DNA from: Antedon mediterranea
Taxonomy: Eukaryota > Echinodermata > Crinoidea > Comatulida > Antedonidae
Assembly (NCBI RefSeq): GCF_964355755.1
Contig: NC_092674.1
Span: 7,261,001-7,321,000, forward strand
Length of the DNA stretch: 60,000 nt
Direction: 5' to 3'
Shown here one piece after another: positions 20,577 through 33,300 of the stretch. A program made the position numbers and the translations under genes. Under the pieces are notes generated by a model. The model did no database searches. It had not been told where the DNA came from and saw nothing but the letters and a program-made list of their open reading frames with translations. The stretch's first letter is position 1. Every line of letters begins with the position of its first letter.

Positions 20577-21070
20577 CTCTTTAACCTGAAACATTTGTAT
20601 TACATTTATTTACAATCTACGGGACACGCGCATTAACAACAAAACAATGATTGTCATATTCGGCATAGTGTACGACAGCGGGGAACACATTCCTACTAAA
20701 GAAGTGAGAAAGTAAATATTGTTTCAGGGCATAAAATATACAATTTAATTTTACCAGATTAAATTCACTTACAGTATATTCTCAAAGCTAATCTCAGATG
20801 CAGTGAAAAAGATGTTCTACAAAAGTGTGATAAATTCATTTGCAGGTTATACAAAAATTATCTAATTCTTTCTTGCTTTAGTAAACATAGTTACTTTTTT
20901 ATACTTATGAGATTGTCAATTCATATATTAAAATTTTTATTATTATTACCAATTGTAAGATTTTTCCGTTACATTTTAAAATATGTTTAACTTTCCTTTT
21001 GTTTTTCAATGACAATTGTGATTACTCAAAATATAAATACTTTTAACTAAGTTGACAAACATTTTTTTCA

Positions 21071-21344
21071 TCAATTTAAGAAGCTCTGTTCCAACTTATG
21101 CTCATACATAAACACGTTATCGTGGCTACCGGTTTCAGATGAACTTGAACGCGATAGGTTAGTACGGCTATGAGATCTAGGCGTGGTCATTCGTGTCGTC
21201 GGTGGCGTCAGACAAATGGGAGATCCACACTCACTTTGTTGTAGTTTCCACACAAGTTCTTCATTTTCCATTGAGAGTCGTTTCTTTTCTGTTGACTGTT
21301 TATCTAAAGACTCTTTCAGTGCTCTGTGTTCTGATGATAATTGC
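21071..21344 (-). CDS. MTUS1: MTUS-like exon 13 (conserved C-terminus)
   Basis: 274 nt, phase 2 in, ends TGA. It encodes QLSSEHRALKESLDKQS, then KRLSMENEELVWKLQQ followed by a Ser/Thr/Pro/Arg tail. It matches the end of vertebrate ATIP proteins (RLSMENEELLWKL..SP) strongly, including the S/P-rich tail. Confidence 0.95.
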
Positions 21345-24300
21345 CTAAAATTAGAAGAAATTTTATTAACTCTATTAAATCAGGAAAAAGTTCTCCACAT
21401 ACAATAAAAAAAAATAGACATTCCATATGTTAAAGATGTATTTTTCCTAAAAAAATGAAGGTTAATAAAATCAGACTTTAAATAGTCCATTTTGTAGCCA
21501 TTTTTTGCTTTAAATTACATTTTTTCAGTTACCAACATTAAAATGGCATATTTAACAAAAATATTTTTTTCATGGGGAAAATGTCTTTAATTTCCACGAT
21601 ATTCTTAACATGTTTTACATGACCAGTTAAAATCCAATAAATCTATGTATTTTTAATGAGCCAAATTTCCATGACTCTCTAGAACTGTAAAATATTTTGA
21701 AAAATTCCATGATTTTCCAGGTTTTCTATGACCCATATGAACACTTCTAATATAAAGTAAAGGTAGATATTTTTTCTAACCTTTCAAAATCTACTTTCTT
21801 TCCAACAATAACAGTGAGTTCTTCAATACGTCTTTCGTATTTCTTTATCTTTTCTTCTTGTTCTGGAATCACCTCAAGCTGATTGGAAAGAAACAAATAT
21901 AATAATTCTCTAATCTTATTCTTACATTTTTCTCATAGTAGAATTCCTCTTCATCGTTATGAGTTCCCCACAATCATCATGTTGATTATCACAGAACTAG
22001 TGGCAGTTTTCACAACTGGTTTTAGGTTTAATGTTGATTGTTTGGATTTATTTTTTTATTTTATTTTTTTATATATATTTTTTATTTATTTTAAAATTTA
22101 TTCTTGACTTGAAAAACTTTCACTCTTGCAGGCACATTTTTACAGTTTCACAAATATTACGAGTTTTTTGTTTGTAGCTACTGCTATTGTAGGCAGCTGG
22201 TTTAAGTTTTGATTGTTTGAATTAATTTCTTTATTTATTATTTTTTGTTATTATTATTTTCTTTTTATGCTTTTTATTTATTCTAAAGTTTATTATTGAC
22301 TTGAGAAACTTTCACTGTCACAAGTTTTCACATTTTTATAGTTTCACAAGTATTTTGAGTTTTTTTTTGTTGCTACTGCTATTGTAGGCGTTAATCCATG
22401 TTTTTTGTTGAATCTTCAAAACTTTACCTCTTTTTCTAGTTCCATTTTCTGGCGTCTCAAATCGTGTATATCTTTGTTCCTCAGTTCCAGCACAGTCTTT
22501 AGGCTTTCAACTTCATCAGGTAAATCTTTATATTGAGCAATAGCCGCCTGTTGGTTAAAGAAAAACAAGCCATGCATTTAATTATACATGTATATAAAAA
22601 GATGTTAGCGACAGTGTAGCTTGGTGGCTCACAATATCCAGGGTCATGGGTTCAAATCCTGGTTCAATACATTTATATCAAGTGAAGACTTTTGTTGTTT
22701 TTTCCACAAGTATAAACTAATAGAATTACAGTGCTTAATGTTATATTAATTATTAATCAATGTTAAATTTTAGTAACTTTTAATGAAAAAAGCATGCCAA
22801 TTTATAGGAGTTTCATTTGAAGCTTAGAGAGTAGAAACAACCTTGGTACTAGGACAGGATTGAACCCTGAACCCAGGAAGAGAAGCATGTAAACAACTAA
22901 GCTACGGATCCCATACTAAAGTTCCACAATTACTCTAAATTTAATAAAGCCCACCCTTCATAGTAAATGTTTCCAATTTTTACCTGAAGTTTCTCATCCG
23001 AATCTTTCTGTAGTACATCTTCTAGCATCTTGCTCTTCTGCGTCAACCGTTCACACTGAAACTTTAGATTAAAAGAGTCGTCTTGTAGTTGGCGTTCCCG
23101 ATTCTCGGCCGCCATTCTTTTCTTCTCCGTTTCAATGTCAAATTCGTTTTGCATCTCCTTCCTTACAACTTCGTGTTCTTCAGAAATAACCGTCTTCTCT
23201 TCATTATGTTTTGTTTTTAATAATTCAATTAAATGATGATTTTGTTCCGATTGGTCAGATAACTAGAAACAAATAAAATATATACATATAATATAAATCC
23301 AAAGGCAAAATACTGAAAAAATTACAATGCTCTGGGTATCAGTGGCTGGATCTCAATGAAGATACAAAAGAGAAAAGCTAAATCAAAACAATAAAGTAAA
23401 ACAGCCAGAAAAGTTAGCAGAGCTTTCGGGCAACAATAGCCCTTCATCAGTGCAAGTGAAGGTACTTGGACAAGATAGATAGATATATATCAGGCAAGCG
23501 CTACCTGAGTGGACAGGAATAATATAATAAATCCATTTATCTCTTTTTTTTGGTTTAAATTAGTTATAAAATTTGTTTACAGATCTTTCAACAATTAAAC
23601 ATAAGCCCACTTACTTCTCGTTTGTAACGTTTATGAAGCAAGTCAATATCTTCTGTTTGTTGCGTAACCACTGTGAACAAAGAAAGTGTGCCAGTTATAT
23701 AAACAAGAGATACAATCGTACAATTCCTGAATCATGAACTTTTAACTATAGCTATAACAAGTCTAGGGGTTTGCGAGTAGTGTGTAGGTATAGCATGGAA
23801 GGTATGCAATAGTACCAGCATGTACATTTAAAAAAGGTGATTGTACTGGCAAACTGCATCAGCATCTAGCTCTGTCTACACTATCAAACTAGTGACAAAA
23901 AAATGTGATGTGCCCAAATATGGCAGTGATATTACATCATCGTGTCCATATATGGGCACATCTGATTTTTTTGTCAGTTTGAAAGTGTAGACAGAGATTT
24001 AGAATATTTTTATTGTTAGCCTATATGGCAACGGTTGGACGACTTTGACAAAAAATAAGCTGCTACCTCAAATATATAAATGTGCCATTAATAAAATATT
24101 ATAATATATTTGTATCAAATTAACACTTGTATAGCCCTACATTCATTCATTTCTCTCGAGTGCCTCCCATTGAGTGTGTCTTCCATATCCTCTAGTGACT
24201 GCTTGTGTGCTTGCTTCAGTTTTTCTATCTTTTCCTCGTGTTGTTCTTTTAGAATTTCTTGGTCTTCTTCAAGTTTTAACTTTTCTTCCGTTAGTGTTTC

Positions 24301-27300
24301 TGTTAATAATAATAAATGTCCAAGTTCAAGTTTCTTTTATTCATTCATAAGAAAAAAATAGTAAAAAGCATGAAATATGGACAAAAAGGAAGGAGAAAAA
24401 AGGCAACTATATGCCTATCAAGCTCAACTTCCATTTTTTCAAAGCAAATTATGTAAAAATAAATGATGATTGAGTAACTTTCTTGTTAACGTTAACAATT
24501 AATCTTACCTGCTAATTCATAAGTATCTTTGTATTTCATTTCTAAATCTTTGATATTCCTCTTCAAGTCAGAACAAGAGAACACATCCATCTGAATAAAT
24601 AAAACAACAATTTTACAAAAATACAAACAAATTTAAAGTACTTCTTGTATACAATCTATATGATGAGCATAGTATACTACCTCCCACTGTATGATGTGCA
24701 ATCAAGCATGACATTCAGTGTGCTCTCAGATACAAGAAAACTTGACTTGCACATCACACAGACAACAAGTTTTAAACGATTTGACGTTGCTTGAAAAAGG
24801 GGACAGCGTTTGCACTTTCAAATTAAATCCTAGCAAGTATCCCTAATTGTACAGCATTATTATTGTCGTCCTTTTGAAAAGGGTGACATGCATTTCAACC
24901 AATGTAACAACATTACTACATAATTTAATTATGTTTGCCATGTGATAACTGCAGACTATATTTTCCTTTTAGCTGTCTGTGGATTGTCAATCATTTAATC
25001 ATACACACTCAATATTCTACTTTTTTGTATCAATACGAAATGTCAATAGATTGTATCTGAAGTTGACATTTAAAATACTGTTCATTAAACTGTTTCAAAC
25101 CAGGGGTTTCAGACACTACTTCCACATGAAACGAACAAACATGGCGTCAACTGGTCTTATGGGGAAATTGGTTGATGTGGACACAGGCTTGTGGGGACAT
25201 GGGTTTATGGGGATGTAGATTTATGGGGACATGAGTTTGCGGGGACATGTGATTACGGGGACACGTGATTATGGGGTCATGTGATTATGGGGTAATGTGA
25301 TTATAGGGACATATATAATAATAAGATTATGGGAACTTGGGTTTATGAAGAGATGTGTTTATGGGGACTTGGGCTCACGAGGACATAAGACAATGGGGAC
25401 TTTTCAAATATACATAACACGTTTTATGATCTTACATCATTTGTAAGGTGTTGTAGCAGGATAGCCAATGCATCAAACCCTGTCAATCCGTTCTTCAACT
25501 GCATCTTGGTCAGGTTCAGCTCCTTGGTTCGTGATTCACAGAGCGCTTCCAACCGCTTGATCTCCTCAGCTGCTGTCTCGTTGGCGATGGATGATGACAG
25601 AAGATCAGGCGGCGTCGATGATGAGATAGTTGGTTTAATTTTTGTAGGCTTAGTTACTGGTTGGCTTGAATCTATAGAACAATCAAAAATTATAAAAGAG
25701 CGTTAGTAACAGAACTAAAGCTTTGTCTACAAATTTTCAAATTTTATGTGATAAAAAATGTGCCCATATACGGACATGATGTCATATCACAACCATATTT
25801 GGGCACATCACAACCATATTTGGGCACATCACAACCATATTTGGGCACATCACAACCATATTTGGGCACATCACTACCATATTTGGGCACATCACTACCA
25901 TATTTGGGCACATCACACTTTTTTCGTCAAACTAGTTTGATAGTGTAGACAGAGCTTAAGAGAATAACACTTTCAAAATCAATCGTTTTTTCTTCTATAC
26001 TTGCTACTCTAAAAACATATGAATGACAAAAACAATTCCATCAAGTAAAAACAACCAACCATTTTCAATTGGCTGCCGATTGATGAATGCTTTTCGACAC
26101 TTTGATTTCGGTTTAATTCCCTTGACAACCAAACATATTTTAATGACAGTTTGTGAAAAGTTCTGCTTTGGTCGTCGCGGTGATGTGTTGTACAATCCTA
26201 TCTTCTTCATATTGACATTGGATGCAGGAGTTTCAAATAAATTAAATATTATATAACTGATACACAATGTAATTTAAAACAAATAGTCTTTCTTCTCTGA
26301 TTGTATTTTTGAACAAATGACTTAAATCCCCACAATATGGAAGCCAAAAACAGTTGAGAAAAATAAAAATCTTTGTTGAGTCAAAAAACAAACCAAGATA
26401 TTTTAAACTGACTGGACAACCTTTCTTCTTCAATGGTTTTCAATTGTTTTCCTGAAATAATGACTTTAAATCACCATCCGTAAGCAAGTCAAAAACAGTC
26501 ACGAAAATTTACGATCCTTGCAATAAAAAAAAAAACACAAAACCCTCTGGATGACAAACTGACAGGATTTTAATTTAAAACAAACAGCTTTTCTTCTCCA
26601 AATGATTTATACTCTTTGCTGACTCAATGAATACTTCTTTCTTTATCAGTGATTTATTCCAACAAATGTTGCATCTCGCTTTTGTTTTAAACCAATTGAA
26701 TGTCTTTTATTATCTCTGAGGGTCATTTGACAGTTAACGAAGATGATCAGAAGGGAAGTTATTAATTTTGTCGCATAGTTATACACGTAATGAACAGGCA
26801 ATTCAGTGATGACTAAGTCAATATATCGGAAGCAAGGTTATAGAATATTACAATGTATTCATAATAGAAACATGTCTTATAGAAAGAGTTTAGAACAAAT
26901 GAATGATACTTCTTTTGATTTTATGCCAAAGTGTATTACATTAGAGATGATTTTCCATAGCAATATTCAAAACATACATTAATATAATTAGGTTAAAAAA
27001 ATATATAACCTATTCACATATAAATGTTTGTAATTTTAGAAGATTTAATTTTTTTTAAATTGTGATCCTAAAGTGTATTGCATTAAAGATGATTTTCTAT
27101 AGCAATAATAAAAAAATATATTGAATATAATTTGGTTCAAGCAGATTGAAACCATTTTAGAATAATTAGTACAATTTAAAACTCATTTAATCCAAAAATA
27201 TATGGACCATAATTTTTAAGCTTATATATTATCCTATTCAGATATAAATGTTTGTAATTTTAGCAGATTGAAACAATTTTAGAATAATTAGTACAATTTA

Positions 27301-30300
27301 AAACTAATTTAATCCAAAAATATATGGACCATAATTTTTTTTTAAGCTTATTATTATCCTATTCAAATATAAATGTTTGTAATTTTAGCAGATTGAAACG
27401 ATTTTAGAATAATTACCGTAATACAATTTAAAATTCATTATCTTTTTCTCTGCATTCAATATTGTACCACACACATTGATACCACCTCCTGGAGGAATTA
27501 ATTTTGTAAATTGGGGTCGGGTTTACGCTTGAACCTCCAACTGTAAAAACTCGGAAGTACTGGAGAGAATGACAACCGCGATGATTAGGATAATTAATAA
27601 ATAACAAAAGGATGCAATTCATTTAACAATGTTGGAGAACCAATCACAGAAGATTTCTTTCCAATGATTTATTTGATACCAGCAATGCTATAATCAACAA
27701 TTTTTAAAGATATAAAAAAATGCACACATTAGAAAAATGCTATAGACCACAGTTATAGCAAGACCAACAAATGTTTGATCACAATCGCTCAAAATCAATT
27801 CAATATGGTTGATCAATAATATCCAATGATAATTGGTAGAAAATCAAGACAGTTCAAAAAATTGGAAGTTCCTTAATAGTTAATATGAAAACCAAACTGC
27901 AAGAAAATTGAACGAGAAAACAAATAAAATCTTCACAAATAAATACTGAACATTCTCTTCTTTCAAAAATAAACAGCGAAGCACGTTTCAATTCTCACTC
28001 TTTTCTGAATTTATCTCGTTTCTAAAAATTACTATCAAGCTGAAACTACAAATTTAAGAGAATCCAATGACTTTGTCCCTCTCTAAATGTGTGATGAAAG
28101 ATACGAGGTATTCCTTAACTATACTCTTTTGACAGCGACTGCTGTATGTTCTGCTGCATATCTGACTAGATGCAAATTAAACCCATAGGGATGTACGAGC
28201 TAATCAATTATGTTGCGAGCAACCGATTTCTGTGAGTGATCATTGGATATTCACAACAGTGGAAAATGTCGATTGTGCTCGAAGAATGTACTAAACTTTA
28301 ATTATGAATAATCTTAGAACAGTAATACAAGAATGAATGTATGATAACATATCTTGCATTAGTGTTGCATGCTGATTGAAGAGTATATCCTATTTTATGC
28401 CAAATACGATTATAAAATGCGTAGGTAGCAAAATGTGACGGCATCGTGAACAAAATTAGATAATGTTACAATGAGATCTTTACTAATGAGTGTAATAAAG
28501 ATGTAAATGATTCCATAAAACAACTTTATTACATTATTATTTATGTTTGATACGATGATTCTATAATTAGCATTCGGCCATTTTGTTTTATAAGGTGAAT
28601 ATATAAAATATAAAACATTGTACAACAATACAGAATAAATAGAATAAAACATGAAACACAAAATTTAACAAATAATGGGAAGTCCAGCTGCATAAATATC
28701 CCTAACCCATGTGCAACTATTTCAAATGAGGTTCTGCACAGTATAGGAAGATGATGATAATGATGTTGATGATGATAATGATGTTGATGATGATAATGAT
28801 GTTGACGATGATAATGATGTTGACGATGATATGATCAAAGCAACCAGTCTTAATTTCTTTTCTCCAGGCAAAACATTTATCTTTAAGGATTTGCGTATGG
28901 AAGGCCAACTATTACAGCTTACCACTGTATGCTATGATATTCTTGGTTATACAGTGTGTGCATGGAAAGGTCGACTAATAAGCAAATTTAAATATTGATC
29001 TGTAAAAACTCCATATTGCAAATAACCAATGAATGTATAGGTCAACACATCATATGCATACATAATTACACATAAGGTCTACATGATGTTACATACGATT
29101 TGATGAGCAAAAACAAAACAATTTTATTTTATTGTAACAGAAAGAAGTCATATGCAGTTATTTAGGGGATGAGATGAGTTTTAGAATAAATTATCAAATC
29201 TGTGCAGTGTTGTCAATTCAAAATTAAATAAAAGAATAATTTAACAGAATATGAAACTTACCATTTAATAATAATGTAAACTTCATACGTAACTGACTCA
29301 TTTCTGATCACCTGATCAACTAAAAGCCGCATTTGAATCAACAATCAAATTTATCAATGTTGAATTTTAACCCTGCATTATCGTTTAATTGTAAAAAAAA
29401 ACTTTTTTGCCACGTTGAGATAATAGACAAGGTATTGATTCCAAGTTACAAAATATGAAAAGCAAAATATATTGTTGAAACTGTTTATTCTTATACATTT
29501 ATCTTAAAATACAATCAGATATTCCTGCATTTAAAAGGTAAGCTGTCCTTTTAATAACACACCAAAAAGTAAAAGTTAAGTTCATCCAGAAATTGTCAAT
29601 GGAGCAAAATCTCTTCTCAGTGAATAATATCCAATTAATGATTCCATTCTAAAAATGTTGACAATACGAAAGCTGGAGTGAAAATAAAAAAGTTTTCTAC
29701 TTTTATAAGTTTATCTTAAAAATAAGATATTCCTACATTTAGGTAAATTCATCTTTTAAAATTACACACCAAAAAGTCAAATTTAAGAATAATAAAAACT
29801 TGATTTCACAAATCCGATATAACCATACAGATACTTCTTTCTCCTAGACAACTACAATCCCTTTGTTGAACACAGTGAAGATAGGTTATTTAGGACAACG
29901 TCTCCTTATGTGGTACCGGTAGTGTTACATGACAGGCATTCAATAAACTCCGTCGTCTGTTAGGATAGAACAAGGCTCTCACCAGTATCATCCCTACATG
30001 TAATGGACGATAGCAAGCAGGGTTAACACGCCGCCTTATTTTTGTTTTGACAATTTTGTTTTCATTCTCCGCATCCTAAGATCACATGTTAAACATACCC
30101 TGCTGAGGAGGTGCATCACTATGACAACATAACTATGTAAAAGGTGCATCATTGTATAGTAACATAACTTATGGATAACTTAAATTCTATTTATAGAAGA
30201 CATGACATAACATGATGGAAGTGACTTTGTGACAAACTAAGGTTAATCATATTCATGATTAATTAAAATCAATTAAAATATGATTACAATTTTGAAGGAA

Positions 30301-33300
30301 GTTGATTTCTTTTGTAAATGTAATATGAGGTAATTAAATTCCTTAGAAATTTTTTGCTGGGTTTAGAATTAGCCTGTTGTTTGCTATAATATAATTTTTG
30401 TTTTGTTGACATGTTTTGTTGACATCTTTAGTTGACATGTTTTGTTTTGTTGACATGTTTTGTTGACATGTTTTTTTGACATGTTTTGTTGACATGTTTT
30501 GTTGACATGTTTTGTCGATATGTTTTGTTGACATGTTTTATTGACATAGGTTTGGTTAAGCACATCTTTTGATGACATTTTTTAAACTTTTGCTTTACCT
30601 CGACAGCCCCGTTCAACTTTTTTGTTTCTGATTGTCGAAAGATTGAAAAAAAAATAAATAAATAAAATACAGTCTTTTTGAAATTCATAAATATTATGTT
30701 TCTACTTCAGATGACAACCATAATCAAATAAAGAAAATAGGCCTAGATAGTGTATACTCTAAATGTGATGTGCCCATATATAGACATGATGATGTCATAT
30801 CAATACAATATTTGGGCATATCACTACTGTACCATATTTGGGCACATCACACTTAGATTGATAGTGTAAACAGAGCTTTTTCTTCTTACACTATAACAAA
30901 TACTATTTTCAAAACTCAACCTGTCAACAAAATGCTAATTTCACTCGACCTATTAAGTAAAATGTGAAGGAATTTTGGTCATATGTTTAATGAAATATAT
31001 CAATATTTTTTTTACACATAATTTATTATTTTAATGATATGAACTAAAGGAAATACAAATATTAGGTGTATTTTGTGGTGATTTTCCTCTTAAAAAAAGT
31101 GAAACGAGGTGTAGCTCACGTAGGCAATTTGGCATAAAGCCCCCAATATATTTAATTTCAAAAGATGTAAAGAAAAGCATTTATATGAAGTATGACACTT
31201 GTACAACCTCACGGTTTAAGGAGGTCAAAGGCCATACATATGATATTTTCATAATAAATAAATCAACAGAAATTAAATATTACAAAGAACTATTGAATGT
31301 TGAAATAATTTTTTTTTGCCAATTTCTTTTTTTTAAATTCAAGAACTGTACAGATAAATAATAATATTGTAATGTTTCCTTATAAAAATTTACTTTAAAT
31401 AATTTCCGGTAAATAAGAGAAAAGATACCCGGAAGAAACGTAAAGATAAATAATAATATTGTAATGTTTCCTTATAAAAATTTACTTTAAATAATTTCCG
31501 GTAAATAAGAGAAAAGATACCCGGAAGAAACGTAATCTTCTTTGAAATGTCAACTCGATAATTTACAAGAAACCTAATCTCCTAAAGACTTTTTGAAAAA
31601 TATTTAAAAAACAGATGCTTATATTACATTTTTAGAAACAGAATTGCTTTTGTATTTTCTATATAAGGCTGATTATATTCTTTACCTTCCCATAAACATC
31701 TAAAACTGATATCATCTTCAGTGCAACAGAGCCCTCTATAGTTTCAACAACAAACAAATTATGGAAATGTGACCTGCTTTCTCCTTATACGCAAGGAAAT
31801 CTTGCCGATAGCAACGATCAATCGCATTATGTAACTTAATATGAATTAACAACGATATAACAACTGACGGTCAAGGAATTCAATAAAGCTGGACACTCTA
31901 TACTGGACATCTGACCAACGGCTTAATATCTACATCTGTTTTAAGCTTATGCCAACAATGTTTCTGCTAGTAATTGGGTTTGAAATCAATAATAATAATA
32001 ATAAGCTTTCAAGCAATTACATTTTGACACTGGTAACCATGGGATGGAAAATTACAAAGATCTGAATCTTAAATTTATTATAAAGAAGTGGCAGGATACA
32101 GGATTTATAAGGATACAGAATTGACCAAAAAATTGTAATCAATGACTCTTTTGCAATGTAATTTTCAAAAATTTAGGCTACCCCACCGCGACCCCTCCAC
32201 CTTTTAAATGTGTGGAAATAAGGGAAGACCAACAAAAAATAATGAATGGGAAAAAAAAATGAAAACAGCTTGATTAGTGAGATCTTTATGAAACACCATT
32301 TATAAAAGTATTAAACATAACCTCAATACATAAGAAGCTTGTACATTGCTTTGTCTTATAAAGCAACAATGTGATCAGAGTATGACATTTCAGCTTCATA
32401 CTGTAGGCATAAGTCTATCTTTCCAAAAATCCACAATCTCCAAATGTAGGAATGTATTTTGGATGAAACTCAAGAATTATCCCACAATGCAATTCTCACC
32501 TTTTAAATCAATCTTAAACAATTTCCGTTGAAACCAGGTGCACCATGGGATAAACCCATCTGCATGCTTTTACCAACTTCCTTTCATATAGGAATGTAAA
32601 AGGAATTATGGATGAAACTCAAGAATTACTCCACAATGCAATTCTCACCTTTTAAATCAACCTTAAAACAATCTCCTTTGAACAGAAACCAGTACAGGTG
32701 CACCATGGGATAGAACCATCTGCATGTTTCACCAACTTCCTTTCATTCAGGAATGTAAAAAGAATTGTGGATGAAACTCAAGAATTATCCCAAAATGCAA
32801 CCTTAAACAAACAGAAGCCGGTACATGGGATAGAACCATCTGCATCATGCATGTTTTCACTAACGACCTTTTATGTTGGAATGAAAAGGGTATTGTGGAT
32901 GAAACTCAAGAATGATCCCACAATGCAATTCTCACCTTTTAAATGAACGTTCTTCTTTGTTGACAGTTTCTTTTTGCCAGTAAGACTAGATACAACATTT
33001 CCACAGTCCTTCTTTACTTGAGCTGTTAAAGAAACACATACATCAGTTTATGAGTTATCATTTCATTTAATTTTTTTGATCGTGGCTAGACATTTATGAC
33101 AATTTAAAATTTGAAGCAACATTCCGAAAATATTAATTTACAGTTCAAATTTGAAACGAATATTTGATTTGTGAACATTTTTCTGAGACTTTTTAAAGTG
33201 TAATTAAAATTCCTGATACATTGTATGTTTCTGTACATGAATTTTATTTTTTTTTTCAACATTTCCTTAGGCATACAGCCAAGGACTGTCAAAGGTGAAA

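Noticed and set aside
22613-22690. Functional tRNA gene
   Set aside because: B-box present, but no complete acceptor stem or cloverleaf can be drawn; a SINE is more likely.
25748-25948. HNHIWAH / YLGTSQP repeat peptides
   Set aside because: Translation of the 21-bp MITE core repeat, not a gene.
30343-30688. Overlapping MSTKHVNKTCQQN-type open frames
   Set aside because: Generated by the 13-bp minisatellite, open in all three frames.
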